Below are positions 7,102-14,244 of a stretch of 16,279 bases of DNA, piece by piece. The stretch lies in assembly GCA_966186435.1 (NCBI GenBank), contig CBIFWW010000075.1:1-16279 (forward strand), read 5' to 3'. The stretch is from CBIFWW01 sp966186435. GTDB taxonomy: Bacteria > Pseudomonadota > Gammaproteobacteria > Enterobacterales > Enterobacteriaceae. The position numbers and the translations under genes are program-made. Every line of letters starts with the position of its first letter. Position 1 is the first letter of the stretch. The notes beneath the pieces are model-generated. The model ran no database searches. It worked only from the letters and a program-made list of their open reading frames with translations, and was not told the origin of the DNA.

Positions 7102-8242
7102 AGGTCACAATTTCCACCACAGGTGCAACGTCAAACAACGCAGTTAACAGCTGTGGATCAACGCTGCCCGTGGGCGTTTCGATACACAGCAAGATTCGGT
7201 CAAATTTCTGATGGGCCACGTTATAAACAAAATTAGGGATACCCAGCCCATAGTTATCTGTGAAGGCAATGGCTGACTGGATCGCAAACCCGGTTGCGAT
7301 AGGCGATCGAGTTGTAGAACTGAAGTAAACGTCAGCTCCCTGCGCCTCAAGGCGCTCCGAGAGTAGGAACGGTTCCCATACAAACTCTCCCGTCCCTAGA
7401 ACCAGCACACGTTCCCCTTTAAAAGTAACGATATGGCGGGCTAAATTTTGGGCAGGGGCTATCATCCCAAGCCGGCCCCAGGTCTGCTTGCCTGTGATAA
7501 GCATTGCACCACCTGAGGTGATATTAACAGCGGGCATGGTAGGAACTGGCGCACCTGGGGTAGGGGTCCACTGCCATTGCCCTCTGATTAATGAAATGGG
7601 GGTGACCGGAAGAGGGCAACGATTTGCAAGGGCTTCACCACTCCAATCGGTAAGCGTTACCATGAATGCTTGTTCCAAGTTTCCCAGGCCATGGCTCCCA
7701 CGTAATGCGTGCAGCAGATTGATAAAGGTATTCCCTGTAGTGGCTTCATCATCAATAAGAATGATGGTTCGCGCTTCACAGACACGGCGGCGCATTTCAG
7801 GCTCATCCGGTAGGTAAATCAAATGGTCAGTGGCGTGGCTGTGCTCTTCTTTAAATTCACATAACAGCTCGCCCTCAACCGGGTGGCGAGTGGACGTCAG
7901 GTAGATTGACTCACGGTATCGGAGCCGTAGCTCATCAAATACCCCTGCACCTAAACCAACAGCAGTTTCAGCCATGCCGATAACCAGAACGGGGCCTGCT
8001 ATTTCGTTAGGGAGTTGATTGGCTAATAGGCCATATACTTGACGCATTTGTGAAGGGGGCACCGGTATATGGCGACCAAGCACTTTACTGACGAAGAGAA
8101 AAGCCCGTTTAGGATTGCGCCGTTCGGCAATATCAAACAGCTCATCAAACATAAAGTCATGCTGAGCGCCTGTAACCTGTATTGTGCCGCAGGAAAGTGT
8201 ACGGCAATAAACAGCCTTATCATTTACTAAAGCCATATTCAT
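7094..8242 (-). CDS. Phosphoribosyltransferase with C-terminal TRSP domain
   Basis: 382 aa. Residues about 30-225 are a type I phosphoribosyltransferase-like domain with LIDDEATTGNTF (162-173), the PRPP loop with its acidic pair and TTGNT, and an earlier VIGMAETAVGLG (88-99). Residues about 240-380 match the TRSP domain, including the name-giving T311-R312-S313-P314. The pairing of this enzyme with a PELOTA-fused sister enzyme is characteristic of ter-linked biosynthetic clusters predicted to make a nucleoside-like compound. The start lies 2 bp after the ATP-grasp gene's stop. An alternative ATG two codons in (8236) cannot be excluded, and no strong ribosome binding site is seen, so coupling is likely. 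Confidence 0.86.
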   Translation of the reverse strand: MNMALVNDKAVYCRTLSCGTIQVTGAQHDFMFDELFDIAERRNPKRAFLFVSKVLGRHIPVPPSQMRQVYGLLANQLPNEIAGPVLVIGMAETAVGLGAGVFDELRLRYRESIYLTSTRHPVEGELLCEFKEEHSHATDHLIYLPDEPEMRRRVCEARTIILIDDEATTGNTFINLLHALRGSHGLGNLEQAFMVTLTDWSGEALANRCPLPVTPISLIRGQWQWTPTPGAPVPTMPAVNITSGGAMLITGKQTWGRLGMIAPAQNLARHIVTFKGERVLVLGTGEFVWEPFLLSERLEAQGADVYFSSTTRSPIATGFAIQSAIAFTDNYGLGIPNFVYNVAHQKFDRILLCIETPTGSVDPQLLTALFDVAPVVEIVTYE

Positions 8243-8244
8243 CT

Positions 8245-9306
8245 TTAATTCAGTCGGTTAATTAGTGAAGGGGGATAGTCAATAGCCCCAGTGATAGACC
8301 TTACTGTGACGCTTTTGAAATCATTCTTTGCCATGTTTATCACCTCACTTTTCGACATCAGCCCCAACTTATGAAAGGCAAATAACCCCGGTAAATTGAC
8401 CCCGCTGTTAAAAGTGTTACCAATCCCGCCAGAGGGGCGCATATTGGCTTCAAGCAGAACGGGAGCACCGCTGATGTCGTTACGGACTTGGACGTTAACC
8501 AATCCATCAGCCTTCAGCGTGCTTGCACAGGAGCAGGCGAGTTCAAAGGCTTTACCGCTGTTTTCGAGATACTGAAGTGGCCCATCTTTACGGCGAGCAA
8601 TAGCGGCGAGCACTTCACCATTATCTGCCAGAATATCAACGGAGTATTCAGGGCCAGGGAGATAAGGCATTAAAACTAACGCGTTAAACTGCGCTTCAAC
8701 GGACAGCGCAGTGAGGTACTGTTGTGGGTGAACAATCCGGTTTTCTGGATGATTAAAAATACTCATGGAGGATGCGCTGCCATCAAATCGCCAAAACCCC
8801 ATGCCATAAATGCCTTTAACGGGTTTGACGCACAGCTGTTGGCCTTCAAAGGGGGAGTGATCAAGGTGATTTTGCAATTCCTCAAAGGAATTGATACGAA
8901 GAGATGGCACTACAGCGAGCTGATTTGCCTCCATCACTTCAGAAAAAGTTACTTTGTCATCGGCGCTTTCGAGCCATTGTTGTCCGAGTGCGCCTGTCGA
9001 CAGCGATGCCCCGGAAGACTCAATGTCCATTCGGTGGTTTTCAAACCACAAACAATCACGGCCTGCGTGGATGGCATCAATCCCATATTTTTCCACTTTA
9101 TGGTAGATGAATGGCATGCGTTCTTCAGGGGTACAAGGCTCTATAAATGAAAAATCCGCGGTGGACAATATTTCATTACGTTCATAACGGTGCGATGCGT
9201 AAATAGTTAATTCGGCCTGCATTTTGAGTGCGAAATATTTTATTCCCTGAATAAGATCTCTTTGAGATGACAAGCCTTCCATAAGCCAAATTTTATTTTT
9301 CATCAT
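8245..9306 (-). CDS. ATP-grasp ligase of the ter biosynthetic cluster
   Basis: 353 aa, first gene of the leftward cluster. The N-terminal part (about 1-115) is a Rossmann-like substrate domain. The ATP-grasp core shows CVKPVKGIYGMGF (159-171, K161 and the glycine loop), LPGPEYSVD (216-224, E220), ARRKDG (237-242) and the metal-binding end VNVQVR then LLEANMRPSGG (E286, N288, R290). ATP-grasp enzymes join a carboxylate, made reactive as acyl phosphate, to an amine, thiol or similar nucleophile. The partners here are unknown. Two adjacent ATGs exist (9306 and 9303); GGAG at 9321-9318 favours the first. It is transcribed divergently from terZ with 322 bp between, next to candidate promoters and palindromes. 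Confidence 0.87.
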   Translation of the reverse strand: MMKNKIWLMEGLSSQRDLIQGIKYFALKMQAELTIYASHRYERNEILSTADFSFIEPCTPEERMPFIYHKVEKYGIDAIHAGRDCLWFENHRMDIESSGASLSTGALGQQWLESADDKVTFSEVMEANQLAVVPSLRINSFEELQNHLDHSPFEGQQLCVKPVKGIYGMGFWRFDGSASSMSIFNHPENRIVHPQQYLTALSVEAQFNALVLMPYLPGPEYSVDILADNGEVLAAIARRKDGPLQYLENSGKAFELACSCASTLKADGLVNVQVRNDISGAPVLLEANMRPSGGIGNTFNSGVNLPGLFAFHKLGLMSKSEVINMAKNDFKSVTVRSITGAIDYPPSLINRLN

Positions 9307-9349
9307 TCCGAGTTTAACTCCGGTGAAATGTCTTGAGGCAGTGTAGCTA

Positions 9350-9378
9350 AGTTAAGGATTGGAAACTATTGATGTCAA
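9350..9378 (-). promoter_or_regulatory. Candidate promoter for the ATP-grasp/TRSP/HAD/PELOTA/CitE cluster
   Basis: On the minus strand a perfect TTGACA (-35, 9378-9373) is followed 17 bp later by TTAACT (9355-9350), a weak -10 with three matches. The ATP-grasp ATG is about 35-45 nt downstream of the expected start. The good -35 with a poor -10 would suit an activated or stress-dependent promoter, which is an inference. Confidence 0.4.
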
Positions 9379-9391
9379 TCATATTATGATT
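9377..9391. promoter_or_regulatory. Palindrome AATCATATTATGATT, candidate operator
   Basis: Perfect 7-1-7 inverted repeat touching the TTGACA of the leftward promoter candidate. Its 13-bp core differs at only two central bases from the palindrome at 9551-9563. Candidate site for TerW or another dimeric regulator; no direct evidence of binding. Confidence 0.45.
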
Positions 9392-9535
9392 TTAAAGTTT
9401 GCCGATCATCGATGTAGCTGTTGTGTTATTCACCCCATATTAAGTGACTTTTCTTTTCATATATTGCGTGAATGAATGTAAGGGTCTTATTTAATTATGT
9501 TGAATGAGCGGCGGCAAAGGCAATTAAAAATCTTC

Positions 9536-9563
9536 TTGCTAGGAAAGTTCATCATGATATGAT
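9536..9563 (+). promoter_or_regulatory. Candidate promoter of terZABCDE
   Basis: TTGCTA (9536-9541, four of six matches) and TATGAT (9558-9563, five of six) are 16 bp apart. The start would lie near 9570, giving a leader of about 60 nt before terZ. A second -10-like TTATCT lies at 9585-9590 without a good -35. Confidence 0.45.
9551..9563. promoter_or_regulatory. Palindrome ATCATGATATGAT over the terZ -10, candidate operator
   Basis: Inverted repeat ATCAT/ATGAT with a 3-bp centre. It includes the TATGAT -10 candidate of terZ, so a bound protein would block the promoter. It matches the core of the 9377-9391 palindrome at 11 of 13 positions. The -10 hexamer itself contributes part of the match. 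Confidence 0.45.
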
Positions 9564-9628
9564 TTTTTGGTTGGCATGAAAACTTTATCTCGCTTCGTTT
9601 CGTTTAATACCATTTAAAGGATATAAAT

Positions 9629-10210
9629 ATGGTCTCATTAAGCAAAAATCAGACGGTTTCATTGAGCAAGCAATCTCCAACGTTAAGCCAGCTTTATTTC
9701 GGACTTGGATGGGACCCAATTAAGAAAAAAGGACTATTGGGTGGCCTATTCGGTGGCGGCAATTCCATTGATCTTGATGCCGGTTGCGTCTTATTAGACA
9801 GCACAGGTAACTCAATCGATACGATTTGGTTCCGAAAATTGAAATCAACCTGTGAGTCTGTTATTCACAGTGGTGATAATCTCACCGGCGATGGTGATGG
9901 TGATGATGAAGTAATTAGCGTCTATCTCGACAAACTTTCCTCAAATGTTGAATATCTTGCTTTTACCGTTAATAGTTTTCGCGGGCAGTCATTTAATGAT
10001 GTCGCCAATGCTTTCTGCCGCGTAGTTGACCAATCCAATAAAGAACTGGCGAGATATCAGTTGACAGAGCAGGGGTCTCATACCGGTATTGTTATCGCCT
10101 CTTTACACCGCAACAACGGCAATTGGGACTTTACCGCCCATGGCCATGCATGCCGTGGTCGTACTATCGATGAAATGCACGCTGATATCGTCGCAACGGT
10201 GGTGCGCTAA
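9629..10210 (+). CDS. terZ: TerZ, TerD-family tellurite-resistance protein
   Basis: 193 aa, the same length as the well-known enterobacterial TerZ. It opens with two SLSK repeats (VSLSK at 2-6 and 10-14), then FGLGWD (24-29), a Gly-rich insert with basic residues (IKKKGLLGGLFGGG, 31-44) that TerD and TerE lack, and SIDLDAG (46-52). Next is the acidic loop GDNLTGDGDGDDE (82-94), which in the family's TerD member binds calcium. The end, LTEQGSHTG...ASLHRNNGNWDF, is typical. It is a cytoplasmic protein of the Ter stress complex that confers tellurite, phage and colicin resistance phenotypes; the exact chemistry is unsettled. AAAGG at 9616-9620 precedes the ATG. The stop overlaps the terA start by one base. 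Confidence 0.95.
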   Translation: MVSLSKNQTVSLSKQSPTLSQLYFGLGWDPIKKKGLLGGLFGGGNSIDLDAGCVLLDSTGNSIDTIWFRKLKSTCESVIHSGDNLTGDGDGDDEVISVYLDKLSSNVEYLAFTVNSFRGQSFNDVANAFCRVVDQSNKELARYQLTEQGSHTGIVIASLHRNNGNWDFTAHGHACRGRTIDEMHADIVATVVR

Positions 10211-11370
10211 TGAATTTGACACCCGGGGGGAATTCCCCGGTTCCTGTTGAAGAACTGCGTGTACGCGTTACCTCAGGGGGGCCAGTGGATGCATCGGCTT
10301 TTCGTTTGTTTGCAAATGGGAAAGTGCAATGTGATGAAGATATGGTCTTTTATGGGCAACCCTGCAATAACGATACAACTATCAACTTGGTGAATGAAGG
10401 TTACCACACAAGCTTTACCGTTTCGCTTAATCGTCTTAAGGCAGATGTTCAGAAAGTTGCTTTTACGGTGGCCTGTGACAATGGGCAGGTAATCTCTGGT
10501 CTACGCAATCTTTCCATCCAAGTGGAAAAGGGTAGTGAAATTATTATTGCCGGTGTAGTGGAGTTGGCAGGGCGTCAGGAAGCCGCCCTGATCCTTGGGG
10601 AGTTTTACCGCCGTGATAATGGGTGGAAATTCCGTTTTATCGCCCAGGGTTTTAATGGCGGTCTACAACCCCTTGCTGAATATTTTGGCGTCGATATTGC
10701 TGACACGCCATCTCCGGCACCCACTTCTCCCGTTGTCGTTTCGCCTGCGACACCGGCGGCCAATAAAATCAGTCTCAGCAAGGTTTCTTTGACCAAAGAG
10801 AAACCATCTATCAGTCTCGCTAAGCGCGATAACTTCGGGGAAATACGCATTAACCTGAACTGGAATCGCATTCATAGCCCCTCGGGTTGGCGAGGCATGC
10901 TAGGCCCCCGAAATGTGGATCTGGATTTAGGCTCATTTGTAGAACTGCAAAATGGTGACAAATCTGTTATTCAGGCCTTAGGTGAAGCTTTTGGCTACTA
11001 CCGTGACGAACCCTATGTACAGTTACAGGGGGATGACCGTACGGGCGCTATTTCAGAAGGTGAATGGCTGCATATTAACGGTCAAGAATGGAAAAATATC
11101 CGTCAGGTGCTGATTTACGCCTTTATTTATGAGGGTGCGGCAAGCTGGGATAAAACAGATGGCGTAGTAACACTTCATATTCCCGATCAACCACCCATTG
11201 AAACTCGTCTAACCGAGGGTGAAAACAAACGCACCCTGTGTGCGATTGCCCGTCTGGTTAACGAAAATGGGGCCATTAAAGTCGAGCGAATTAACCAGTA
11301 TTTCAGAAACCAGTCCGACATGGATCGTGCATTTGGTTGGGGTTTTCGTTGGAGTGCAGGTTCTAAATAA
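10210..11370 (+). CDS. terA: TerA, two-domain TerD-like tellurite-resistance protein
   Basis: 386 aa, typical TerA length. Residues about 1-163 form one TerD-like domain (VDASAFRLFANG at 26-37, ILGEFYRRDNGWKFRFIAQGFNGGL at 128-152). A Pro/Ala/Ser linker follows (about 166-186), then SLSK-type repeats (187-205) and a second TerD-like domain (about 209-386, with LNWNR and VDLDLGSF at 236-243). The full acidic calcium loop of TerZ, TerD and TerE is not kept in either half: the second has GDDRTGAISEGE and the first lacks it. TerA is therefore more likely a structural or partner-binding member. It overlaps terZ by one base (TAATG) and is followed after 22 bp by terB. Confidence 0.94.
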   Translation: MNLTPGGNSPVPVEELRVRVTSGGPVDASAFRLFANGKVQCDEDMVFYGQPCNNDTTINLVNEGYHTSFTVSLNRLKADVQKVAFTVACDNGQVISGLRNLSIQVEKGSEIIIAGVVELAGRQEAALILGEFYRRDNGWKFRFIAQGFNGGLQPLAEYFGVDIADTPSPAPTSPVVVSPATPAANKISLSKVSLTKEKPSISLAKRDNFGEIRINLNWNRIHSPSGWRGMLGPRNVDLDLGSFVELQNGDKSVIQALGEAFGYYRDEPYVQLQGDDRTGAISEGEWLHINGQEWKNIRQVLIYAFIYEGAASWDKTDGVVTLHIPDQPPIETRLTEGENKRTLCAIARLVNENGAIKVERINQYFRNQSDMDRAFGWGFRWSAGSK

Positions 11371-11392
11371 CACCACAAATAGGAATTTTAAA

Positions 11393-11848
11393 ATGAGCTT
11401 TATTAACAAGGTAAAAGGTGCGCTTGCTTCAGGCCGTGAAGAATTAACACGCCAGGTAGGGCGTTTCAAAAACAAAAAATTCATGCAGGGAACCGTTGCT
11501 GTGTGCGCACGTATTGCGGTTTCAAGTGACGGTGTAAGTGCGGAAGAGAAACAAAAAATGGTTGGTTTTTTGCGTTCCTCTGAAGAATTAAAAGTTTTCG
11601 ATACCACAGAGGTAATCGAATTCTTCAACAAACTTGTGAGCAGTTTTGATTTCGATATGGAAATTGGAAAAGGAGAGACCATGAAACATATCCTGGCGCT
11701 TAAAGACCAGCCTGAAGCCGCACAGCTGGCTTTACGTGTGGGTATTGCGGTCGCCAAAAGCGATGGTAATTTCGATAAGGATGAACAGCAGGCAGTCCGT
11801 GAAATTGCAACTGCGCTGGGTTTTGCATCGTCTGAATTTGGACTTTAA
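11393..11848 (+). CDS. terB: TerB, helical TerB-domain protein
   Basis: 151 aa from ATG 11393 behind AGGAA (11381-11385). The open frame runs further upstream into terA, but only this start matches the known 151-aa TerB. It is an all-helical domain in which two similar halves each carry an acidic patch: AVSSDGVSAEEKQKM (43-57) and AKSDGNFDKDEQQAVREI, the second near the C-terminus, giving a metal-binding look. In other bacteria TerB is reported to associate with the inner membrane and with TerC, linking the membrane protein to cytoplasmic Ter proteins. terC begins 23 bp later. Confidence 0.95.
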   Translation: MSFINKVKGALASGREELTRQVGRFKNKKFMQGTVAVCARIAVSSDGVSAEEKQKMVGFLRSSEELKVFDTTEVIEFFNKLVSSFDFDMEIGKGETMKHILALKDQPEAAQLALRVGIAVAKSDGNFDKDEQQAVREIATALGFASSEFGL

Positions 11849-11871
11849 GTTCAAATTTTTAAGAGGTAGAT

Positions 11872-12906
11872 ATGGTTTCAACTCAAATCGGGTTTCCAAC
11901 TGAAACAGTTATTGTGTTTATTGCACTGTCAGTCGGGGCCATCCTTATAGATTTGTTCATGCATCGTGATGGCAAAACTATTTCGTTGAAGAGTGCCGCG
12001 CTGTGGTCACTTTTTTGGGTTGTCGTGGCGATGGCTTTTGCCGGATTTCTCTATATTAACCACGGTACGGAAGTAGCCAGTTTGTTTGTAACCGGCTATG
12101 CGCTAGAAAAAGTCCTCTCAGTTGATAATTTATTCGTGATGATGGCTATCTTCTCGTGGTTCTCTGTGCCGGACGGTTATCGTCACCGGGTGCTTTATTG
12201 GGGCATTATTGGTGCCATTGTATTCCGTGGCATTTTCGTAGCCATTGGTACCAGCCTGCTAAGCCTTGGTCCCTATGTGGAAGTGATCTTCGCCATTATT
12301 GTGGCCTGGACTGCTGTCATGATGCTCAAAAGTGGTAATGATGAAGACGAAATTGAGGATTATTCACAGCATATCGCTTACCGCATGGTAAAGCGTTTCT
12401 TCCCAATCTGGCCGAAATTAAGCGGTAACGCTTTTTTGCTGTCGCAAAAAGAAGTTGATGCAGAATTGTCGAAACCAGAAAACAAAGACGTGGCTATTGG
12501 CCGTGGTAAGAAATTCACACTCTACGCTACACCGTTGTTTTTATGTGTAGCAGTAGTTGAGTTATCAGATGTGATGTTTGCCTTTGATTCTGTCCCGGCC
12601 ATTATCGCAGTCAGCCGTGAACCGCTAATTGTCTATAGTGCCATGATGTTTGCAATTCTCGGCCTGCGCACACTTTATTTTGTACTCGAAGCCCTGAAGC
12701 AGTATCTGGTCCATTTGGAAAAAGCGGTCATTGTGCTGCTGTTCTTTATTGCTGCAAAACTGGGGCTGAATGCCACAGATCACTTATGGCATCACGGTTA
12801 TAGCATCGCTGCTACTACTAGTCTGTATGTTGTTCTTGGCGTTCTGACGGTGGGGATTATTTTGAGCTTTTTATTTCCCGGCAAACCTGAAACAGAAAAT
12901 AGTTGA
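11872..12906 (+). CDS. terC: TerC, integral inner-membrane tellurite-resistance protein
   Basis: 344 aa with about eight or nine hydrophobic helices. Two signature helices carry acidic residues: YALEKVLSVDNLFV (76-89, E79 and D85) and VVELSDVMFAFDSVPAI (228-244, E230, D233 and D239). These motifs mark the TerC/Alx family, which is implicated in metal-ion (notably manganese) export and in handling of secreted metalloproteins. A charged cytoplasmic loop (about 155-214: NDEDEIEDY, then KRFFPIWPKLS) separates the halves. It presumably anchors the TerB/TerD group at the membrane. GAGGT at about 11862-11866 precedes the ATG. terD follows after 52 bp with no clear terminator between. Confidence 0.95.
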   Translation: MVSTQIGFPTETVIVFIALSVGAILIDLFMHRDGKTISLKSAALWSLFWVVVAMAFAGFLYINHGTEVASLFVTGYALEKVLSVDNLFVMMAIFSWFSVPDGYRHRVLYWGIIGAIVFRGIFVAIGTSLLSLGPYVEVIFAIIVAWTAVMMLKSGNDEDEIEDYSQHIAYRMVKRFFPIWPKLSGNAFLLSQKEVDAELSKPENKDVAIGRGKKFTLYATPLFLCVAVVELSDVMFAFDSVPAIIAVSREPLIVYSAMMFAILGLRTLYFVLEALKQYLVHLEKAVIVLLFFIAAKLGLNATDHLWHHGYSIAATTSLYVVLGVLTVGIILSFLFPGKPETENS

Positions 12907-12958
12907 GTTTCTCTGCGAATGTCTCCCATTAATTTTAAATAACGTAAGAGGTTAATGT

Positions 12959-13537
12959 ATGAGTGTTTCTTTCTCCAAAGGTGGAAATGTATCCCTGAGC
13001 AAAGCAGCACCAACAATGAAAAATGTTTTGGTCGGCTTAGGTTGGGATGCTCGTTCTACAGATGGCCAGGATTTTGACCTGGATGCTTCCGCTTTCCTTC
13101 TGTCCCAAAGCGGTAAAGTACGCAGTGACGTTGATTTTATTTTCTACAACAACCTTAAGTCCATTGATGGATCGGTAACGCATACCGGTGATAACCGTAC
13201 AGGTGAAGGCGAGGGCGATGACGAGTCTTTGAAGATCATCCTGGATATGATCCCAGGGGATGTCGATAAGATTGTGTTTGTGGTCACCATTCACGATGCG
13301 CAGGCTCGCCGCCAAAGTTTCGGGCAGGTTGCTGGCGCTTTTATTCGTTTGGTTAATGATGACAACAAGGTTGAAGTTGCTCGTTATGACCTATCTGAAG
13401 ATGCGTCTACAGAAACTGCAATGTTGTTTGGCGAGCTGTATCGCAATGGGGCGGAATGGAAGTTCCGTGCGGTTGGCCAGGGCTATGCAGGTGGCCTTTC
13501 TTCGGTATGTGCGCAATACGGTATTAACGCTTCCTAA
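12959..13537 (+). CDS. terD: TerD, calcium-binding stress protein
   Basis: 192 aa. It begins with SFSKGGNVSLSK (4-15), then VGLGWDAR (25-32), FDLDASAFLL (39-48) and the acidic loop GDNRTGEGEGDDE (77-89), ending with ARYDLSEDASTETAMLFGEL and a WKFRAVGQGYAGGL strand pair. TerD from a related enterobacterium is known to bind calcium through these aspartates. It is cytoplasmic and interacts with TerB/TerC-containing assemblies. The start ATG 12959 has AAGAGG (12946-12951). It is very similar to TerE downstream, so the pair arose by tandem duplication. Confidence 0.95.
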   Translation: MSVSFSKGGNVSLSKAAPTMKNVLVGLGWDARSTDGQDFDLDASAFLLSQSGKVRSDVDFIFYNNLKSIDGSVTHTGDNRTGEGEGDDESLKIILDMIPGDVDKIVFVVTIHDAQARRQSFGQVAGAFIRLVNDDNKVEVARYDLSEDASTETAMLFGELYRNGAEWKFRAVGQGYAGGLSSVCAQYGINAS

Positions 13538-13603
13538 ATAACGTGAATTTTAAATAAATGGGCCAACATCAGGGCCATACCAAATATTGAAAAGGAGTTC
13601 CAA

Positions 13604-14179
13604 ATGGCAGTTTCTCTTGTAAAAGGTGGGAACGTTTCTCTAACTAAAGAAGCGCCAACCATGAATGTGGCTATGGTTGGCCTGGGTTGGGATGCCCGTG
13701 TGACTGACGGCCAGGGATTTGACCTGGATGCCTCTGTATTCCTGGTTGGTGGGAACGGTAAGGTATTATCTGACTCGCATTTCATCTTCTTTAATAACAA
13801 AGTCAGCCCTGACGGCGCCGTTGTGCACCAGGGGGACAACCTTACAGGTGAGGGGGATGGGGACGATGAGCAGGTAAAAATAGATTTGGCTAAAGTGTCA
13901 GCTGATATAGAAAAATTGGTTTTTGCTGTCACTATTTACGATGCAGAAGGCCGCAAGCAGAATTTCGGCATGGTCAGCAATAGCTTCATGCGGGTTTATA
14001 ATAATGATAATGGCGCCGAAATCGCTCGTTTCGACCTGTCTGAAGATGCATCGACTGAAACTGCAATGGTATTCGGTGAGCTTTACCGTCATGGTTCTGA
14101 ATGGAAGTTCAAAGCAGTGGGCCAGGGCTTTACCGGTGGCCTGTCCGCACTTGCATCACAGCATGGCGTGAATGTCTGA
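13604..14179 (+). CDS. terE: TerE, TerD-family tellurite-resistance protein
   Basis: 191 aa, colinear with TerD: VSLVKGGNVSLTK (3-15), VGLGWDAR (25-32), FDLDASVFLV (39-48), acidic loop GDNLTGEGDGDDE (78-90), then RFDLSEDASTETAMVFGEL and WKFKAVGQGFTGGL. All the family's acidic residues are kept, so calcium binding like TerD is expected. A strong AAAGGAG (13591-13597) sets the start. The 66-bp gap after terD contains an imperfect ATGGGCC/GGGCCAT hairpin (about 13558-13579). It is the last gene of the operon. No terF follows, and a terminator stands 16 bp after the stop. Confidence 0.95.
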   Translation: MAVSLVKGGNVSLTKEAPTMNVAMVGLGWDARVTDGQGFDLDASVFLVGGNGKVLSDSHFIFFNNKVSPDGAVVHQGDNLTGEGDGDDEQVKIDLAKVSADIEKLVFAVTIYDAEGRKQNFGMVSNSFMRVYNNDNGAEIARFDLSEDASTETAMVFGELYRHGSEWKFKAVGQGFTGGLSALASQHGVNV

Positions 14180-14194
14180 TCAATACATCATTGC

Positions 14195-14222
14195 AACCCT
14201 GGGTAACCGGGGTTTTTTTATT
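14195..14222 (+). terminator. Terminator of the terZABCDE operon
   Basis: AACCCTGG (14195-14202) pairs with CCGGGGTT (14207-14214; one G-T) around a GTAA tetraloop and runs directly into seven Ts. On the opposite strand no T run follows, so it serves the ter operon rather than rcnR. Confidence 0.92.
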
Positions 14223-14244
14223 TAATGGTTTATGGAACTGAGGC

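Larger units (their letters stand above)
9307..9628. promoter_or_regulatory. Shared divergent promoter region between the ATP-grasp cluster and terZ
   Basis: 322 bp of AT-rich DNA without a coding frame. It holds a candidate leftward promoter (9350-9378), a candidate rightward promoter (9536-9563) and two closely matching palindromes (9377-9391 and 9551-9563), listed separately. A looser TTCAT...ATGAA inverted repeat lies around 9458-9478, and an ATCAT half-site at 9405-9409. Confidence 0.75.

Noticed and set aside
8722..9150. 142-codon plus-strand open frame antisense to the ATP-grasp gene
   Set aside because: The ATP-grasp motifs are intact on the other strand, and this frame has no ribosome binding site or recognisable domain.
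11209..11757. 182-codon minus-strand open frame across the terA/terB junction
   Set aside because: It lies opposite two confidently identified ter genes; no motif or start signal supports it.
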